Source: Methylobacterium amylolyticum
Lineage (GTDB): Bacteria > Pseudomonadota > Alphaproteobacteria > Rhizobiales > Beijerinckiaceae
Length of the DNA stretch: 64,000 nt
NCBI RefSeq assembly: GCF_030700245.1
Contig: NZ_JAUYZI010000023.1
Location: forward strand, 2,501-66,500
Direction: 5' to 3'
The notes under the pieces are model-generated. The model worked only from the letters and a program-made list of their open reading frames with translations. It was not told where the DNA came from and ran no database searches. The translations under genes and the position numbers were made by a program. This document shows, piece after piece, positions 1 through 8,814 of this stretch (position 1 is its first letter; each line of letters starts with the position of its first letter).

Positions 1-244
1 CCCGACGGACGTTTTCGGGATCGGCGACCCCGCCCGCCTCCGGACATCGGACCGTCCCGGGCGCGTTGCCCCGGGCGCGTTGCGTGGGGCCTCCGGCGAC
101 AGCGGACGGGAATCCTCACGCCTCAATCTCGACATGCGGGTCCATCACAGGATTCTGGTGCGCCGGCCTCGCGTGCGCCGCGGCCCGGACGGCGCCGCGA
201 AGGCTCCAGCCGCGCCGGTTGCGCCACGTGATCGGGACCTGCGA

Positions 245-2269
245 GTGAAGCGCGAGCGACTGAAGATCGGCGACGTGGTCGCGTCCTCCGCCGGCCACGC
301 GTCCGGGCAGCGGCCGCTCGACCTGCTCGGGGCCGAGGCCGCCCGGATCGACCGCCGCGCCGTGAACCTGCGCTGGCTCTGCGCCAGTTCCCTGACCGGG
401 CTGACCGGCGCCGGCCTGATCGCGGCGGCGCTCTACGTCTCGCTCCAGGGCGAAGCCTCCTTCGCCGCGATCCCCGAGCGGGCGACCGTCCTGCCGCGAC
501 CGCAGCCGAGCGAGAACGGCGCCAACCTCGCCCGCAAGGGCGACCGCCTCGTGCGCAACCTGATGGTCGCCTCGGCCAAGCAGAGCTTCCGCGCGCCGGT
601 GACCGTGCGGCTCGGCGACCGAGAGATCATCAAGGCCAAGCCGTTCGTGCGGATCACCACGCCGCTGTCGCTCACGACCGGCGTCTACGCCGCCGACCTC
701 CCCCGGTTCGACCCGATGAAGTTCGTCTCGGACGAGCCGCAGGAGCGGGCGTCCGAGGTCGCCGCCGACGCGCCGGGCGCCGAGGTCACGGTGGTCAAGC
801 GCGATCTCGTCGACGCCCCCGTCGAGCCGAACGCCCCGGCCCTCGGCGACGACGACGTGACCGCCCAGGTCGAGGAGGAGCGCCGGATCGCCGCCGAGGC
901 CGGACGGCGCGCCGCGATCCCGATCGCCCCGCAGATCCTGCTGTCGCGCACCCTGCGGCAGGGCGGCTCCGGCGACGCCGAGCCCGCGGCGAAGGAGGGC
1001 AACCCGTTCAAGGCGATCGAGGTGCTGGTCGTCCCCGAGAACGTCACCAAGCTCGCCAAGGTCGAGCTGAAGCCCAACGAGGCGCCCTTGGTGGAGGAGC
1101 GCGACCTCGCGCTCAAGCGCGGCGAGACGCTGGAGGCGCTCCTCAAGGCTACGGGCTTCGCGGGGGATGATGTGATCCGCGGCGTCGTCGCCGCGCTCGG
1201 CGGCAAGGGCCGGGTCTCGGCGCTGGCCGAGGGGCAGCAGATGCGCGTCCAGGTCGCCCCCGGCGCCCGTCCGGGCGATCCCCGCCAGGTCACCCGCGTG
1301 GTCCTCTACGGCGAGAGCGGGATCGAGGGCATCGCCGCGATCAACGATCGCGGCGCCTTCGTGTCGGTGGCCCCCCCGGCCGAGGATGCCCCCGCCGGCA
1401 AATCGCAGGCGCAGGCGGAGGACGACGAGGAGGAGGATTCGGGCTCGGGTCCCCGCCTCTACCAGAGCCTCTACGAGACCGCGGGCCGGCACGACCTGCC
1501 GCGCGCGACCGTCGAGGACATCGTCCGGGTGTTCAGCTACGACCTCGACTTCCAGCGGCGGGTCGGCAGCGGCGACAGCCTCGACGTGTTCTACACCTAC
1601 GACGAGGATGCGGGCGGCAGCGCCGAGCGGCCGGACCTGCTCTACGCCGCGCTGACGCTCGGCGGCGAGACCCGCAAGGTCTACCGTTTCCAGTCGCCCG
1701 ACGACGGCTCGATCGACTATCTCGACGACCAGGGCCGCTCGCTCAAGAAGTTCCTGCTGCGCAAGCCGATCGCCGACGGCATCATGCGCTCCGGCTTCGG
1801 TTACCGGCGCCACCCGGTGCTCGGCTACGCCAAGCTGCACACCGGCGTCGACTGGTCGAACCCGATCGGCACGCCGATCGTGGCCGCCGGCAACGGCGTG
1901 GTGATCCGCGCCGAGATGACCTCCGGCTACGGCAACCGCGTCGAGCTCCAGCACGTCAACGGCTACGTCACCACCTACAACCACATGTCCCGGTTCGCCC
2001 GCGGCATCACCGAGGGGAGCCGGGTGCGGCAGGGGCAGGTGGTCGGCTATGTCGGCTCCACCGGCCTGTCGACCGGCGCACACCTGCACTACGAGGTGAT
2101 CATCAACGGCCACTTCGTCGACCCGATGAAGATCCGGGTGCCGCGCGGGCGCGAGCTCGACGGGCGGCTGCTCGCCGACTTCCGGCGCCAGCGCGAGCAG
2201 ATCGACGCGACGATGCTGAAGGCCAAGAGCGCCACCGCGATGGCCCAGCGCGACGCCGCCATCCGCTGA
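245..2269 (+). CDS. M23 family metallopeptidase, membrane-anchored murein hydrolase
   Basis: This is a probable zinc endopeptidase that cuts peptidoglycan cross-links or helps divisome hydrolases in the periplasm. One membrane segment lies at about residues 44-66 after a short basic cytoplasmic tail, followed by a long acidic and charged linker. The C-terminal LytM/M23 domain shows the zinc ligands HTGVD (about residues 532-536) and HLH (about 613-615). The reading frame stays open to an ATG at 80, but the extra 55 residues are Arg/Pro-rich and unlike the family. I therefore chose the GTG at 245 (VKRERLKIGD), although its ribosome-binding site is weak. It is monocistronic and converges with gluQ. 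The family assignment is firm; the exact substrate is not known. Confidence 0.88.
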   Translation: MKRERLKIGDVVASSAGHASGQRPLDLLGAEAARIDRRAVNLRWLCASSLTGLTGAGLIAAALYVSLQGEASFAAIPERATVLPRPQPSENGANLARKGDRLVRNLMVASAKQSFRAPVTVRLGDREIIKAKPFVRITTPLSLTTGVYAADLPRFDPMKFVSDEPQERASEVAADAPGAEVTVVKRDLVDAPVEPNAPALGDDDVTAQVEEERRIAAEAGRRAAIPIAPQILLSRTLRQGGSGDAEPAAKEGNPFKAIEVLVVPENVTKLAKVELKPNEAPLVEERDLALKRGETLEALLKATGFAGDDVIRGVVAALGGKGRVSALAEGQQMRVQVAPGARPGDPRQVTRVVLYGESGIEGIAAINDRGAFVSVAPPAEDAPAGKSQAQAEDDEEEDSGSGPRLYQSLYETAGRHDLPRATVEDIVRVFSYDLDFQRRVGSGDSLDVFYTYDEDAGGSAERPDLLYAALTLGGETRKVYRFQSPDDGSIDYLDDQGRSLKKFLLRKPIADGIMRSGFGYRRHPVLGYAKLHTGVDWSNPIGTPIVAAGNGVVIRAEMTSGYGNRVELQHVNGYVTTYNHMSRFARGITEGSRVRQGQVVGYVGSTGLSTGAHLHYEVIINGHFVDPMKIRVPRGRELDGRLLADFRRQREQIDATMLKAKSATAMAQRDAAIR

Positions 2270-2285
2270 TCTCTTCCCGGCGGCC

Positions 2286-3173
2286 TCAGGGGAAGCCGAG
2301 CCGGGCGCGGACGTCCGCCGGCGCCGCGCCGGCCGCGCGGAGATCCGCGAGGCTCGTGGAGCCGCGCGACTTGGCGAGCTTCTCGCCGGCCGCGTCCAGG
2401 ATCAGCGCGTGGTGGTGGTAGGCGGGGCTCGGCAGGCCGAGGAGCCGCTGCAGCAGCGCGTGCAGGTCGGTCGCCGCCTCCAGGTCGCGCCCGCGCACCA
2501 CGTGGCTGATCCCCTCCGCCGCGTCGTCGTGGACGACGGCGAGGTGGTAGCTCGTCGGCACGTCGCGCCGGGCGATGACCGCGTCGCCCCAGCGGGCGGG
2601 ATCGGCCGTCGCCCAGGTGTCCCGCCCCTCCGCGTCGAAGGTCCGGTAGCCGTGCGGCCCGGGCGCGGCCGCGAGCGCGCGGGCCATGTCGAGGCGCCAC
2701 GTATGCGGTTCAGGCCGAGCCCGGCGCGCCGCGGCCTCGGCCGGGTCGAGGGCTCGGCATGTCCCGGGGTAGAGCGGCGCCCCGTCCGGATCGCGCGGGG
2801 CCCCCTCCCCCGAAGCCGCCGCGCGGATGGCGCCGCGCGAGCAGAAGCAGGGATAGGCGAGGCCCGCCGCGACCAGCCGGTCGCGGGCGGCGCGGTAGGC
2901 GTCCATGTGCCGGGACTGGTGCCGGACCGGCTCCGGGTAGCGCAGCCCGAGCCACGCCAGGTCGGACACGATCGCCGCTGTCAGCTCCGGCCTGGACCGG
3001 ACCGGATCGATGTCCTCGATCCGCAGGCGGCAGGTCCCGCCCATGCGGCGGGCGAGGTCGGCGTTGAGCAGGGCCGAGTAGGCGTGGCCGAGGTGGAGCC
3101 GGCCGTTCGGGCTCGGCGCGAAGCGGAGGACGGGCGCGGCCGCGGCGGGCTCCCGCGGGGCGGGGCCGGTCAA
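2286..3173 (-). CDS. gluQ: glutamyl-Q tRNA(Asp) synthetase
   Basis: GluQRS activates glutamate and attaches it to the queuosine base of tRNA(Asp). It is a shortened paralogue of glutamyl-tRNA synthetase that lacks the anticodon-binding domain; the 295 residues here fit that. It opens with FAPSPNGRLHLGHAYS (the HIGH-type motif), shows the zinc site C-F-C followed by Y-P-G-T-C, and has the KMSKS-type loop GEKLAKSRGS. The start is a TTG (L-T-G-P-A-P) that overlaps the stop of the upstream membrane-protein gene as TTGA, so translation is probably coupled. No better ATG lies in this frame before the conserved core. Confidence 0.93.
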   Translation of the reverse strand: MTGPAPREPAAAAPVLRFAPSPNGRLHLGHAYSALLNADLARRMGGTCRLRIEDIDPVRSRPELTAAIVSDLAWLGLRYPEPVRHQSRHMDAYRAARDRLVAAGLAYPCFCSRGAIRAAASGEGAPRDPDGAPLYPGTCRALDPAEAAARRARPEPHTWRLDMARALAAAPGPHGYRTFDAEGRDTWATADPARWGDAVIARRDVPTSYHLAVVHDDAAEGISHVVRGRDLEAATDLHALLQRLLGLPSPAYHHHALILDAAGEKLAKSRGSTSLADLRAAGAAPADVRARLGFP

Positions 3174-3445
3174 CCGCCGGCGCGGTGCAGGCAGCGCGGC
3201 GCGCCGGGCTGGCAGGCGATGCCCGGCAGCGAGCAGGCCGGCCCCTCCGCGCGGCGCTGGCAGACCGTGCAGCCGTCGCTCCACTCCAGGCAGGCGGCAT
3301 CCTCGGCGGCCGACCGGGCCGGGGCGGCGTGCCGGGCGGGCGCCAGCGCGCCGATCAGCACCGTCGCGACCACCAGGGCGACGGTGCCCCAGGCGGCGAG
3401 CGTCTGGCTCGACGGGCTCGGATCGGTGGGCGCGGGCGTCGACAT
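3170..3445 (-). CDS. small membrane protein with a Cys-rich tail, coupled to gluQ
   Basis: This 91-residue protein is of unknown function. One hydrophobic segment (LAAWGTVALVVATVLIGAL) is followed by a C-terminal domain of about 40 residues with six cysteines, spaced C-x6-C-x2-C-x8-C-x6-C-x6-C. Such spacing suggests metal binding or disulfides in the periplasm. The ATG giving MSTPAPTDPS is preferred over an ATG 12 codons upstream because it leaves a compact N-terminus. The stop overlaps the TTG start of gluQ by four bases, so the two are probably translated together. I do not recognise a named family. Confidence 0.7.
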   Translation of the reverse strand: MSTPAPTDPSPSSQTLAAWGTVALVVATVLIGALAPARHAAPARSAAEDAACLEWSDGCTVCQRRAEGPACSLPGIACQPGAPRCLHRAGG

Positions 3446-3496
3446 GCCCCGGTGTTGGCGCGCGGGCCGGCCGTCTGTCAACGCGGGACCGGCACC

Positions 3497-5569
3497 TCAG
3501 GCCGCCCGCCGCTCCCGCGCCGCCAGCAGGCCCGGCAGCGCCTTGAGGTTCAGGGGTTTGGCGAGGAAGCCGTCGAAGCCCGCCGCCCGGGCCGCCGCCT
3601 CGTCCTCCCGGCCGGCATTGGCGGTGAGCGCCACGAGGTGCAGTCGCCCGCCCGTCCCGGCCTCCGCCTCCCGGATCCGGCGGGCGGTCGCGTGGCCGTC
3701 GAGGCGGGGCATGCGCACGTCGACGAGCGCGAGGTCGAACGGGCCGGCATCCGCGAAGCGCTCCAGGGCCTCGACCCCGTCGGCGGCGTGGACCACCGCG
3801 GCGCCGAGGCGTTCCAGGGCCCGGGTGGCGAGCAGGGCGTTGATCGGGTTGTCCTCGGCGAGCAGCACCCGCAGGCCGGCGCCCTCGCGGGCGGCGGTGG
3901 CGACCTGGGCCGGCGCCGCCGCGGGCGCCCCCGCCGCGTCCCCGAGGCGCTCCAGCAGGGAGCGGGCGCGCACGGGCTTGATCAGGTAGCCGTCGAAGCC
4001 CGCCGCCCCCGGCGCGCCGAACTCGCGCCGGTCGAAGGGCGAGAGCAGCACGAGGCTGCGGCGCACGCCGCAGCTCCGCGCCGCGTCGGCGAGCTGCCGC
4101 ACGGCCCGGTCGCCGAGCGCGCGGTCGGCAACCACCGCGTCGAAGGCGGCCCCCGAGAGGGCGGCGAGCCCCTCCTCCGGGCCGGCGACGATCACCGCCG
4201 CGGCGCCGGCCCGCGACAGGCTGCGGGCGAGGTAGGGGGCCTGGAACGGCGAATCGGCGACGATCAGGCAGCGCTGCCCGCGCAGGCTCCCCTGGACCCG
4301 GACGGTCCCCTCCCCCACCGTCCCGGCCTCCGGCGCGTCGGCGAGCGGCAGCACGACCCGGAAGGTCGAGCCGCGTCCGAGCCGCGACTCCGCCTCGATC
4401 CGGCCGCCCATGCGCAGGACGAGGCGGCGGGTGATCGCCAGCCCCAGGCCGGTGCCCTCGTGGCGCCGGGCGGCGCTGTCGTCGCCCTGCTCGAACTCCT
4501 CGAACAGGATCGGCAGGCGCGCCTCCGGGATGCCGGGCCCGGTGTCGGACACGGCGAGCACCACCTCCCCGGTCCCGGAGCGCGCGAGGCTGACGCCGAC
4601 CCCGCCGCGCTCGGTGAACTTGATCGCGTTGCCCGCGAGGTTGATCAGGATCTGGCGCACCCGGTCGGCGTCGCCCACGACCGGCCGGCCCACGTCGTCG
4701 GCGACGTCGAGGGCGATCTCCAGGCCCCGGTCCTGCGCCCGCGGCGCCAGCAGCTCGACGACGCTCTCGGCCAAGCCTGCGAGGTCGAAGGGCTCCGCCG
4801 CGAGGTCGAGCCGCCCGGCCTCGATGCGGGAGAAGTCGAGGATGCCGTCGATCAGGCCGAGCAGCGCCTTGCCGCTGGTGCGCACCGCCTCGACGTAGGT
4901 GCGCTGCTCCGGATCGAGCCCGGTGCCGAGCACGAGGTCGGCCATGCCGAGGATGCCGTTGAGCGGCGTGCGCATCTCGTGGCTGACCGTGGCGAGGAAG
5001 CGCGACTTGGCGCCGCTCGCCGCCTCGGCGCGCGCGAGCGCCGCGTCGCGGGCGCGCAGGGCCTCGACCCGGGCGGTCACGTCGCGCCCGGCCCGCAGCC
5101 ACTGCACCCCGCCGTCGCCCTGGGTCACCGGCACCTCGACGAAGGCGAACCAGCGCACCCGCCCGTCCACCGCCTGGACCTGGACCTCCATCCGGCGCGT
5201 CCCGTCCGGGTCGATCTCGACCGGGCCGCGCTCCAGGGTCTCCAGCTCGATCCCGGAGCCCAGCAGGTCGATGGGCTCGCGGCCGAGGAGCCGCGCGTAG
5301 CCCTCGTCGGCGTAGGTGATGCGCCCGCGGGCGTCGCGCTGCACCACGGCCTCGGTGGTCGCGGCGACGAGGGCCCGGTAGCGCTCCTCGCTCTCGCTGA
5401 TGCGCCAGATCCGGTCGTGCAGCCGCTCGGTCTCGGCATCCCCCGGATCCGCGCGGCCCGCGCGCCGCAGGCGGACGGCCAGGGCGACGATCGCGGCGAG
5501 CGCGAGGACCAGGGCCGCGAGGAGGATCGGGGCGGGGCCCGAGACGAGCGCGGGGTCGTTCGGGAGCAT
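3497..5569 (-). CDS. membrane hybrid histidine kinase, PAS-HisKA-HATPase-REC-REC
   Basis: This sensor kinase of about 690 residues would pass phosphate from an internal histidine to C-terminal receiver domains. It has one N-terminal membrane segment ([18 protein letters not shown]), then a PAS domain, then an H-box ([14 protein letters not shown]), an N-box ([12 protein letters not shown]), and G-boxes SDTGPGIP and GTGLGLAI. Two receivers follow. The first is divergent but keeps an aspartate in VVADRAL; the last is canonical ([14 protein letters not shown], lysine in LAKPLN). The start at [11 protein letters not shown] is chosen because the upstream 57 codons are basic and not family-like. 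It diverges from the GMC oxidoreductase gene. No dedicated response regulator lies nearby; the signal is unknown. Confidence 0.9.
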   Translation of the reverse strand: MLPNDPALVSGPAPILLAALVLALAAIVALAVRLRRAGRADPGDAETERLHDRIWRISESEERYRALVAATTEAVVQRDARGRITYADEGYARLLGREPIDLLGSGIELETLERGPVEIDPDGTRRMEVQVQAVDGRVRWFAFVEVPVTQGDGGVQWLRAGRDVTARVEALRARDAALARAEAASGAKSRFLATVSHEMRTPLNGILGMADLVLGTGLDPEQRTYVEAVRTSGKALLGLIDGILDFSRIEAGRLDLAAEPFDLAGLAESVVELLAPRAQDRGLEIALDVADDVGRPVVGDADRVRQILINLAGNAIKFTERGGVGVSLARSGTGEVVLAVSDTGPGIPEARLPILFEEFEQGDDSAARRHEGTGLGLAITRRLVLRMGGRIEAESRLGRGSTFRVVLPLADAPEAGTVGEGTVRVQGSLRGQRCLIVADSPFQAPYLARSLSRAGAAAVIVAGPEEGLAALSGAAFDAVVADRALGDRAVRQLADAARSCGVRRSLVLLSPFDRREFGAPGAAGFDGYLIKPVRARSLLERLGDAAGAPAAAPAQVATAAREGAGLRVLLAEDNPINALLATRALERLGAAVVHAADGVEALERFADAGPFDLALVDVRMPRLDGHATARRIREAEAGTGGRLHLVALTANAGREDEAAARAAGFDGFLAKPLNLKALPGLLAARERRAA

Positions 5570-5742
5570 CTTGGCCTTCCCCGGCAGCGGGCCGGAGGCG
5601 GCAGGATCGCAGCCGAACCTGAAGGCGGCGTCAGGAAAGGCACTTAACCGCCGGTTGCCCCGGCGAAAAAAGCGTCGCCGCAGCGCGATCCGCACGGCGG
5701 CTCGCGAGTTGCCTGCGAGGTTTTCGCACACGGAGCACACCC

Positions 5743-7383
5743 ATGGCCGGCGAGCAGTACGACGTGATCATCGTCGGGTCCGGCCCCGGGGGCGGGACGA
5801 TGGCGTGGCGCCTCGCCCGGACGGGCAAGCGCATCCTGCTGATCGAGCGCGGCGACTACCTGCTGCGCGAGCCGCGCAACTGGGACAGCCAGGCGGTGAT
5901 CGTCGACGGGTACTATCAGGCTCCGGAGACGTGGTATTCCTCCGACGGTAAGAGCTTCCATCCGGGTCTTCACTACTACGTCGGCGGCAATTCGAAGTTC
6001 TACGGGTCGGTCCTGTTCCGCCTGCGCGAGCGGGACTTCGGCGAGATCCGCCACGAGGACGGGATCGCGCCGGCCTGGCCGGTCGGCTACGACGAGTTCG
6101 AGCCGTACTACCAGGCGGCCGAGGAGCTGTTCCACGTCCACGGCCTGCGCGGCGAGGACCCGACCGAGCCGTGGTCGAACAAGCCCTACGCCTACCCGCC
6201 GGTGACGCACGAGCCGCGCATCCAGGAGTTGTTCGACGGGCTCAAGCGCGAGGGGCACCACCCGTTCCACCTGCCGGTCGGGGTGCGGCTCGTGGAGCGC
6301 GACGGCCGGGCGATCTCGACCTCGCCCTGCGTCAAGTGCGAGTCGTTCGACGGTTTCCCCTGCCCCACCAACGGCAAGTCCGACGCGCAGACCATGGTCG
6401 TCGACCCGGCCCTGCGCGACTGCCCCAACTTGACGCTCGCCACCCGCACCTACGTCGAGCGCCTCGTCACCGACGCCTCCGGGGGGCGCGTGACAGGGGT
6501 CGTCGGCACCCGGGACGGGCAGCCGTTTGAGGCCTCGGCGGACATCGTGGTGGTGGCCTGCGGCGCCCTCTCCTCGGCGCTGCTGATGCTGCGCTCGGGG
6601 AGCGACCGGCACCCGGACGGGCTCGCCAACGCCTCGGGGCAGGTCGGGCGCAACTACATGCGCCACAACAACTCGACCGTGCTGGCGATCTCGAAGACCC
6701 CGAACCCGACCAAGTTCCAGAAGACGCTCGGGCTGAACGACTTCTACTTCGGCGATCCCGACGCGAAGGACGGCTGGGACTATCCCCTCGGCCATATCCA
6801 GATGGTCGGCAAGTCCGACGGCGCACAGGTCCACGGCGAGGGCCTGCCGGGCTTCCTGCAATGGTTCCCCGAGAAGCCGTTCGACTGGATCGCCAAGCAC
6901 TCCGTCGACTTCTGGCTGACCTCCGAGGACGTGCCGAAGCCCGAGAACCGGATCTTCTACAAGGACGGCAAGGTCCATCTCGACCTCACCGAGACCAACG
7001 TCGCGGCGCACAAGCGGCTGCGGCACAAGCTGCGGGAGATCTGCGACAAGACCGACATCCACCCGCACCTGTTCGACCGCTCGCTCTACCTCGGCAAGAA
7101 CGTGCCGATCGGCGGCACCGCGCACCAAGCGGGGACGCTGCGCTTCGGCGACGACCCGGCGACCGCGGTCCTCGACCGGAACTGCAAGGCGCACGGGCTC
7201 GACAACCTCTACGTGACCGACGCGAGCTTCTTCCCCTCGATCGGCGCGGTGAACCCGACGCTGACGATCATCGCCAACGCCCTGCGGGTGGGCGACCACC
7301 TCGTGAAGCGGATGGGCGCCCGGGACGAGATCCCGCCGCCGCGGGTCGTCGACAGCACCGATCCGGGCGCCGCGGCGGCGTAG
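5743..7383 (+). CDS. GMC family FAD-dependent oxidoreductase
   Basis: This is a glucose-methanol-choline family flavoprotein of 546 residues that oxidises an alcohol or polyol; the substrate cannot be read from sequence. The N-terminal dinucleotide-binding motif is VGSGPGGGTMAWRLA, followed by the FAD-contacting acidic residue in LLIERGDY. The C-terminal half holds the conserved GTAHQAGTLRFG segment and the NPTLTIIANAL motif, which place the catalytic His and Asn. There is no signal peptide and no Tat motif, so it is probably cytoplasmic or needs a partner for export. The ATG is preceded by GGAG. It shares a divergent promoter region with the hybrid histidine kinase, which might control it. 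Confidence 0.88.
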   Translation: MAGEQYDVIIVGSGPGGGTMAWRLARTGKRILLIERGDYLLREPRNWDSQAVIVDGYYQAPETWYSSDGKSFHPGLHYYVGGNSKFYGSVLFRLRERDFGEIRHEDGIAPAWPVGYDEFEPYYQAAEELFHVHGLRGEDPTEPWSNKPYAYPPVTHEPRIQELFDGLKREGHHPFHLPVGVRLVERDGRAISTSPCVKCESFDGFPCPTNGKSDAQTMVVDPALRDCPNLTLATRTYVERLVTDASGGRVTGVVGTRDGQPFEASADIVVVACGALSSALLMLRSGSDRHPDGLANASGQVGRNYMRHNNSTVLAISKTPNPTKFQKTLGLNDFYFGDPDAKDGWDYPLGHIQMVGKSDGAQVHGEGLPGFLQWFPEKPFDWIAKHSVDFWLTSEDVPKPENRIFYKDGKVHLDLTETNVAAHKRLRHKLREICDKTDIHPHLFDRSLYLGKNVPIGGTAHQAGTLRFGDDPATAVLDRNCKAHGLDNLYVTDASFFPSIGAVNPTLTIIANALRVGDHLVKRMGARDEIPPPRVVDSTDPGAAAA

Positions 7384-7393
7384 TTCCCGCCCG

Positions 7394-8053
7394 CTACAGC
7401 ACCCGCGCCAGACCCGGCACCAGCGCCGCGAGCCGGACCGTGGCGCCGGTCTCCGGCGTCCCGTCCGGGCCGAGCGCCGCGATCCGGCAGCCGTCGGGCC
7501 CGCTCAAGCCGGCGACCAGCCGTCCGCCGGGCTCCAGCGCCGCCAGCCAGTGCGGCGGCACGGCGTCCACGCTGCCGTTGACGAGGATCCGGTCGAAGCC
7601 GCCGTCCGGCAGGGCGGGGCTGAGCCCGTCGGCCCGGACCACGTGCACCTCGGGCAGGCCGGCGAGCCGCGCGGCCGCCTCCCCGGCGAGAGTGGCGTAG
7701 CGCTCCAGGCTCAGGACCGCCCCCGCCCCGAGCCGGGCGAGCAGGGCGGTCACGTAGCCGGACCCCGTGCCGATCTCCAGGACCCGCTGGCCGGGCGCGA
7801 CCCGCAGGCCCGCCAGCATCGCCGCGACCGTGCCCGGCGCGGTCATCGAGGCTCCGCAGGGCAGCGGCAGGGCGATGTCGCGCCGCGCGAGAGCGCGGTG
7901 CTCGGGCGGCGCGAACGCCTCCCGCGGCACCAATTCCATCGCGCGCAGCACCGCCGTGTCGCGCAGGCCCCGCTCGCGCAGGGCGAGGACGAAGGCGGCG
8001 TTGCCGACAGCGTCCCCGGGGGCTTCGGCGTCATCGGCCCCCGCTCCGCTCAC
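7394..8053 (-). CDS. pcm: protein-L-isoaspartate O-methyltransferase
   Basis: This enzyme repairs damaged isoaspartyl residues by SAM-dependent methylation in the cytoplasm. The SAM-binding motif [19 protein letters not shown] is clear, as are the upstream segment [10 protein letters not shown] and the later [13 protein letters not shown]. The 219 residues fit the family. The start is a GTG whose last two bases overlap the surE stop (GTGA), giving tight translational coupling. Co-transcription of surE and pcm is also seen in many proteobacteria and ties both to survival of damage or stationary phase. The frame stays open far upstream, but those codons are the shadow of surE. Confidence 0.9.
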   Translation of the reverse strand: MSGAGADDAEAPGDAVGNAAFVLALRERGLRDTAVLRAMELVPREAFAPPEHRALARRDIALPLPCGASMTAPGTVAAMLAGLRVAPGQRVLEIGTGSGYVTALLARLGAGAVLSLERYATLAGEAAARLAGLPEVHVVRADGLSPALPDGGFDRILVNGSVDAVPPHWLAALEPGGRLVAGLSGPDGCRIAALGPDGTPETGATVRLAALVPGLARVL

Positions 8054-8814
8054 TCCGCGAAGGCCTGGGCGAAGCGCGTCAGCGTCGGCTCGTCGGTGAG
8101 GTCGAGGCGCAGCGGCGTCACCGCGATGCGCTTCTCGGCGATGGCCTTGAGGTCGGAGCCGTTGCCCGGCTCGAACCGCGCCTTGGCGAAGGCCAGCCAG
8201 AAATACGGGTTGCCGCGCCCGTCGACCCGCGGGTCGATCTTCAGCAGCGCCTGGTTGCGGAAGCCCTGGGCGGCCACCGCGATGCCGGCCACCTCCTCCG
8301 GCTCGCAATCGGGGAAGTTGACGTTGATCAGGATGCCGGGCTCGATCCCCGTCTCCAGGATCTTGCGCACCACCCGCGGGCCGTGCGTCCGCGCGCAGTG
8401 CCACTTGAGCGCGTCCCGCCCGCCCGCGCCGTAGGCCTGGCTCAGGGCGATGGCGCGCACCCCGAGGATCGTGCCCTCCATCGCCGCGGCGATCGTGCCC
8501 GAATAGGTCACGTCCTCGGCGACGTTCTGGCCGCGGTTGACCCCCGACAGCACGAGGTCCGGCCCCTGCTCGGCGAGAATGTGGCGCACGCCGAGGATCA
8601 CGCAGTCGGACGGCGTGCCCTTCACCGCGAAGCGCTTCTCCCCCGCCTGCCGCAGGCGCAGGGGATCGTTGAGCGACAGCGAGTGCGACACCCCCGACTG
8701 GTCGCTCTCGGGCGCCACCACCCACACGTCGTCCGAGATCTCGCGCGCGATCTCCTCCAGGGTGGTGAGCCCCGGGGCGTGGATGCCGTCGTCGTTGGTG
8801 ACGAGAATGCGCAT
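8050..8814 (-). CDS. surE: 5'/3'-nucleotidase SurE
   Basis: SurE is a metal-dependent nucleotidase and exopolyphosphatase linked to stationary-phase survival. The protein starts with the family signature [15 protein letters not shown], where two aspartates bind the metal, and continues with [22 protein letters not shown] and [12 protein letters not shown]. The 254 residues match the family length. Its ATG shares one base with the serS stop (TGATG) and its stop overlaps the GTG of pcm. serS-surE-pcm therefore look like one coupled transcript running right to left. Confidence 0.96.
   Translation of the reverse strand: MRILVTNDDGIHAPGLTTLEEIAREISDDVWVVAPESDQSGVSHSLSLNDPLRLRQAGEKRFAVKGTPSDCVILGVRHILAEQGPDLVLSGVNRGQNVAEDVTYSGTIAAAMEGTILGVRAIALSQAYGAGGRDALKWHCARTHGPRVVRKILETGIEPGILINVNFPDCEPEEVAGIAVAAQGFRNQALLKIDPRVDGRGNPYFWLAFAKARFEPGNGSDLKAIAEKRIAVTPLRLDLTDEPTLTRFAQAFAE

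Noticed and set aside
116..2113. Very long open frames opposite or out of phase with real genes, for example opposite the M23 gene, tkt (38659-40872) and tal-pgi/gnd (40934-44947)
   Set aside because: In DNA this rich in G+C, stop codons are rare in antisense frames. The products are low-complexity His/Arg/Gly/Pro-rich chains, with no domain, while the opposite strand encodes recognisable proteins.
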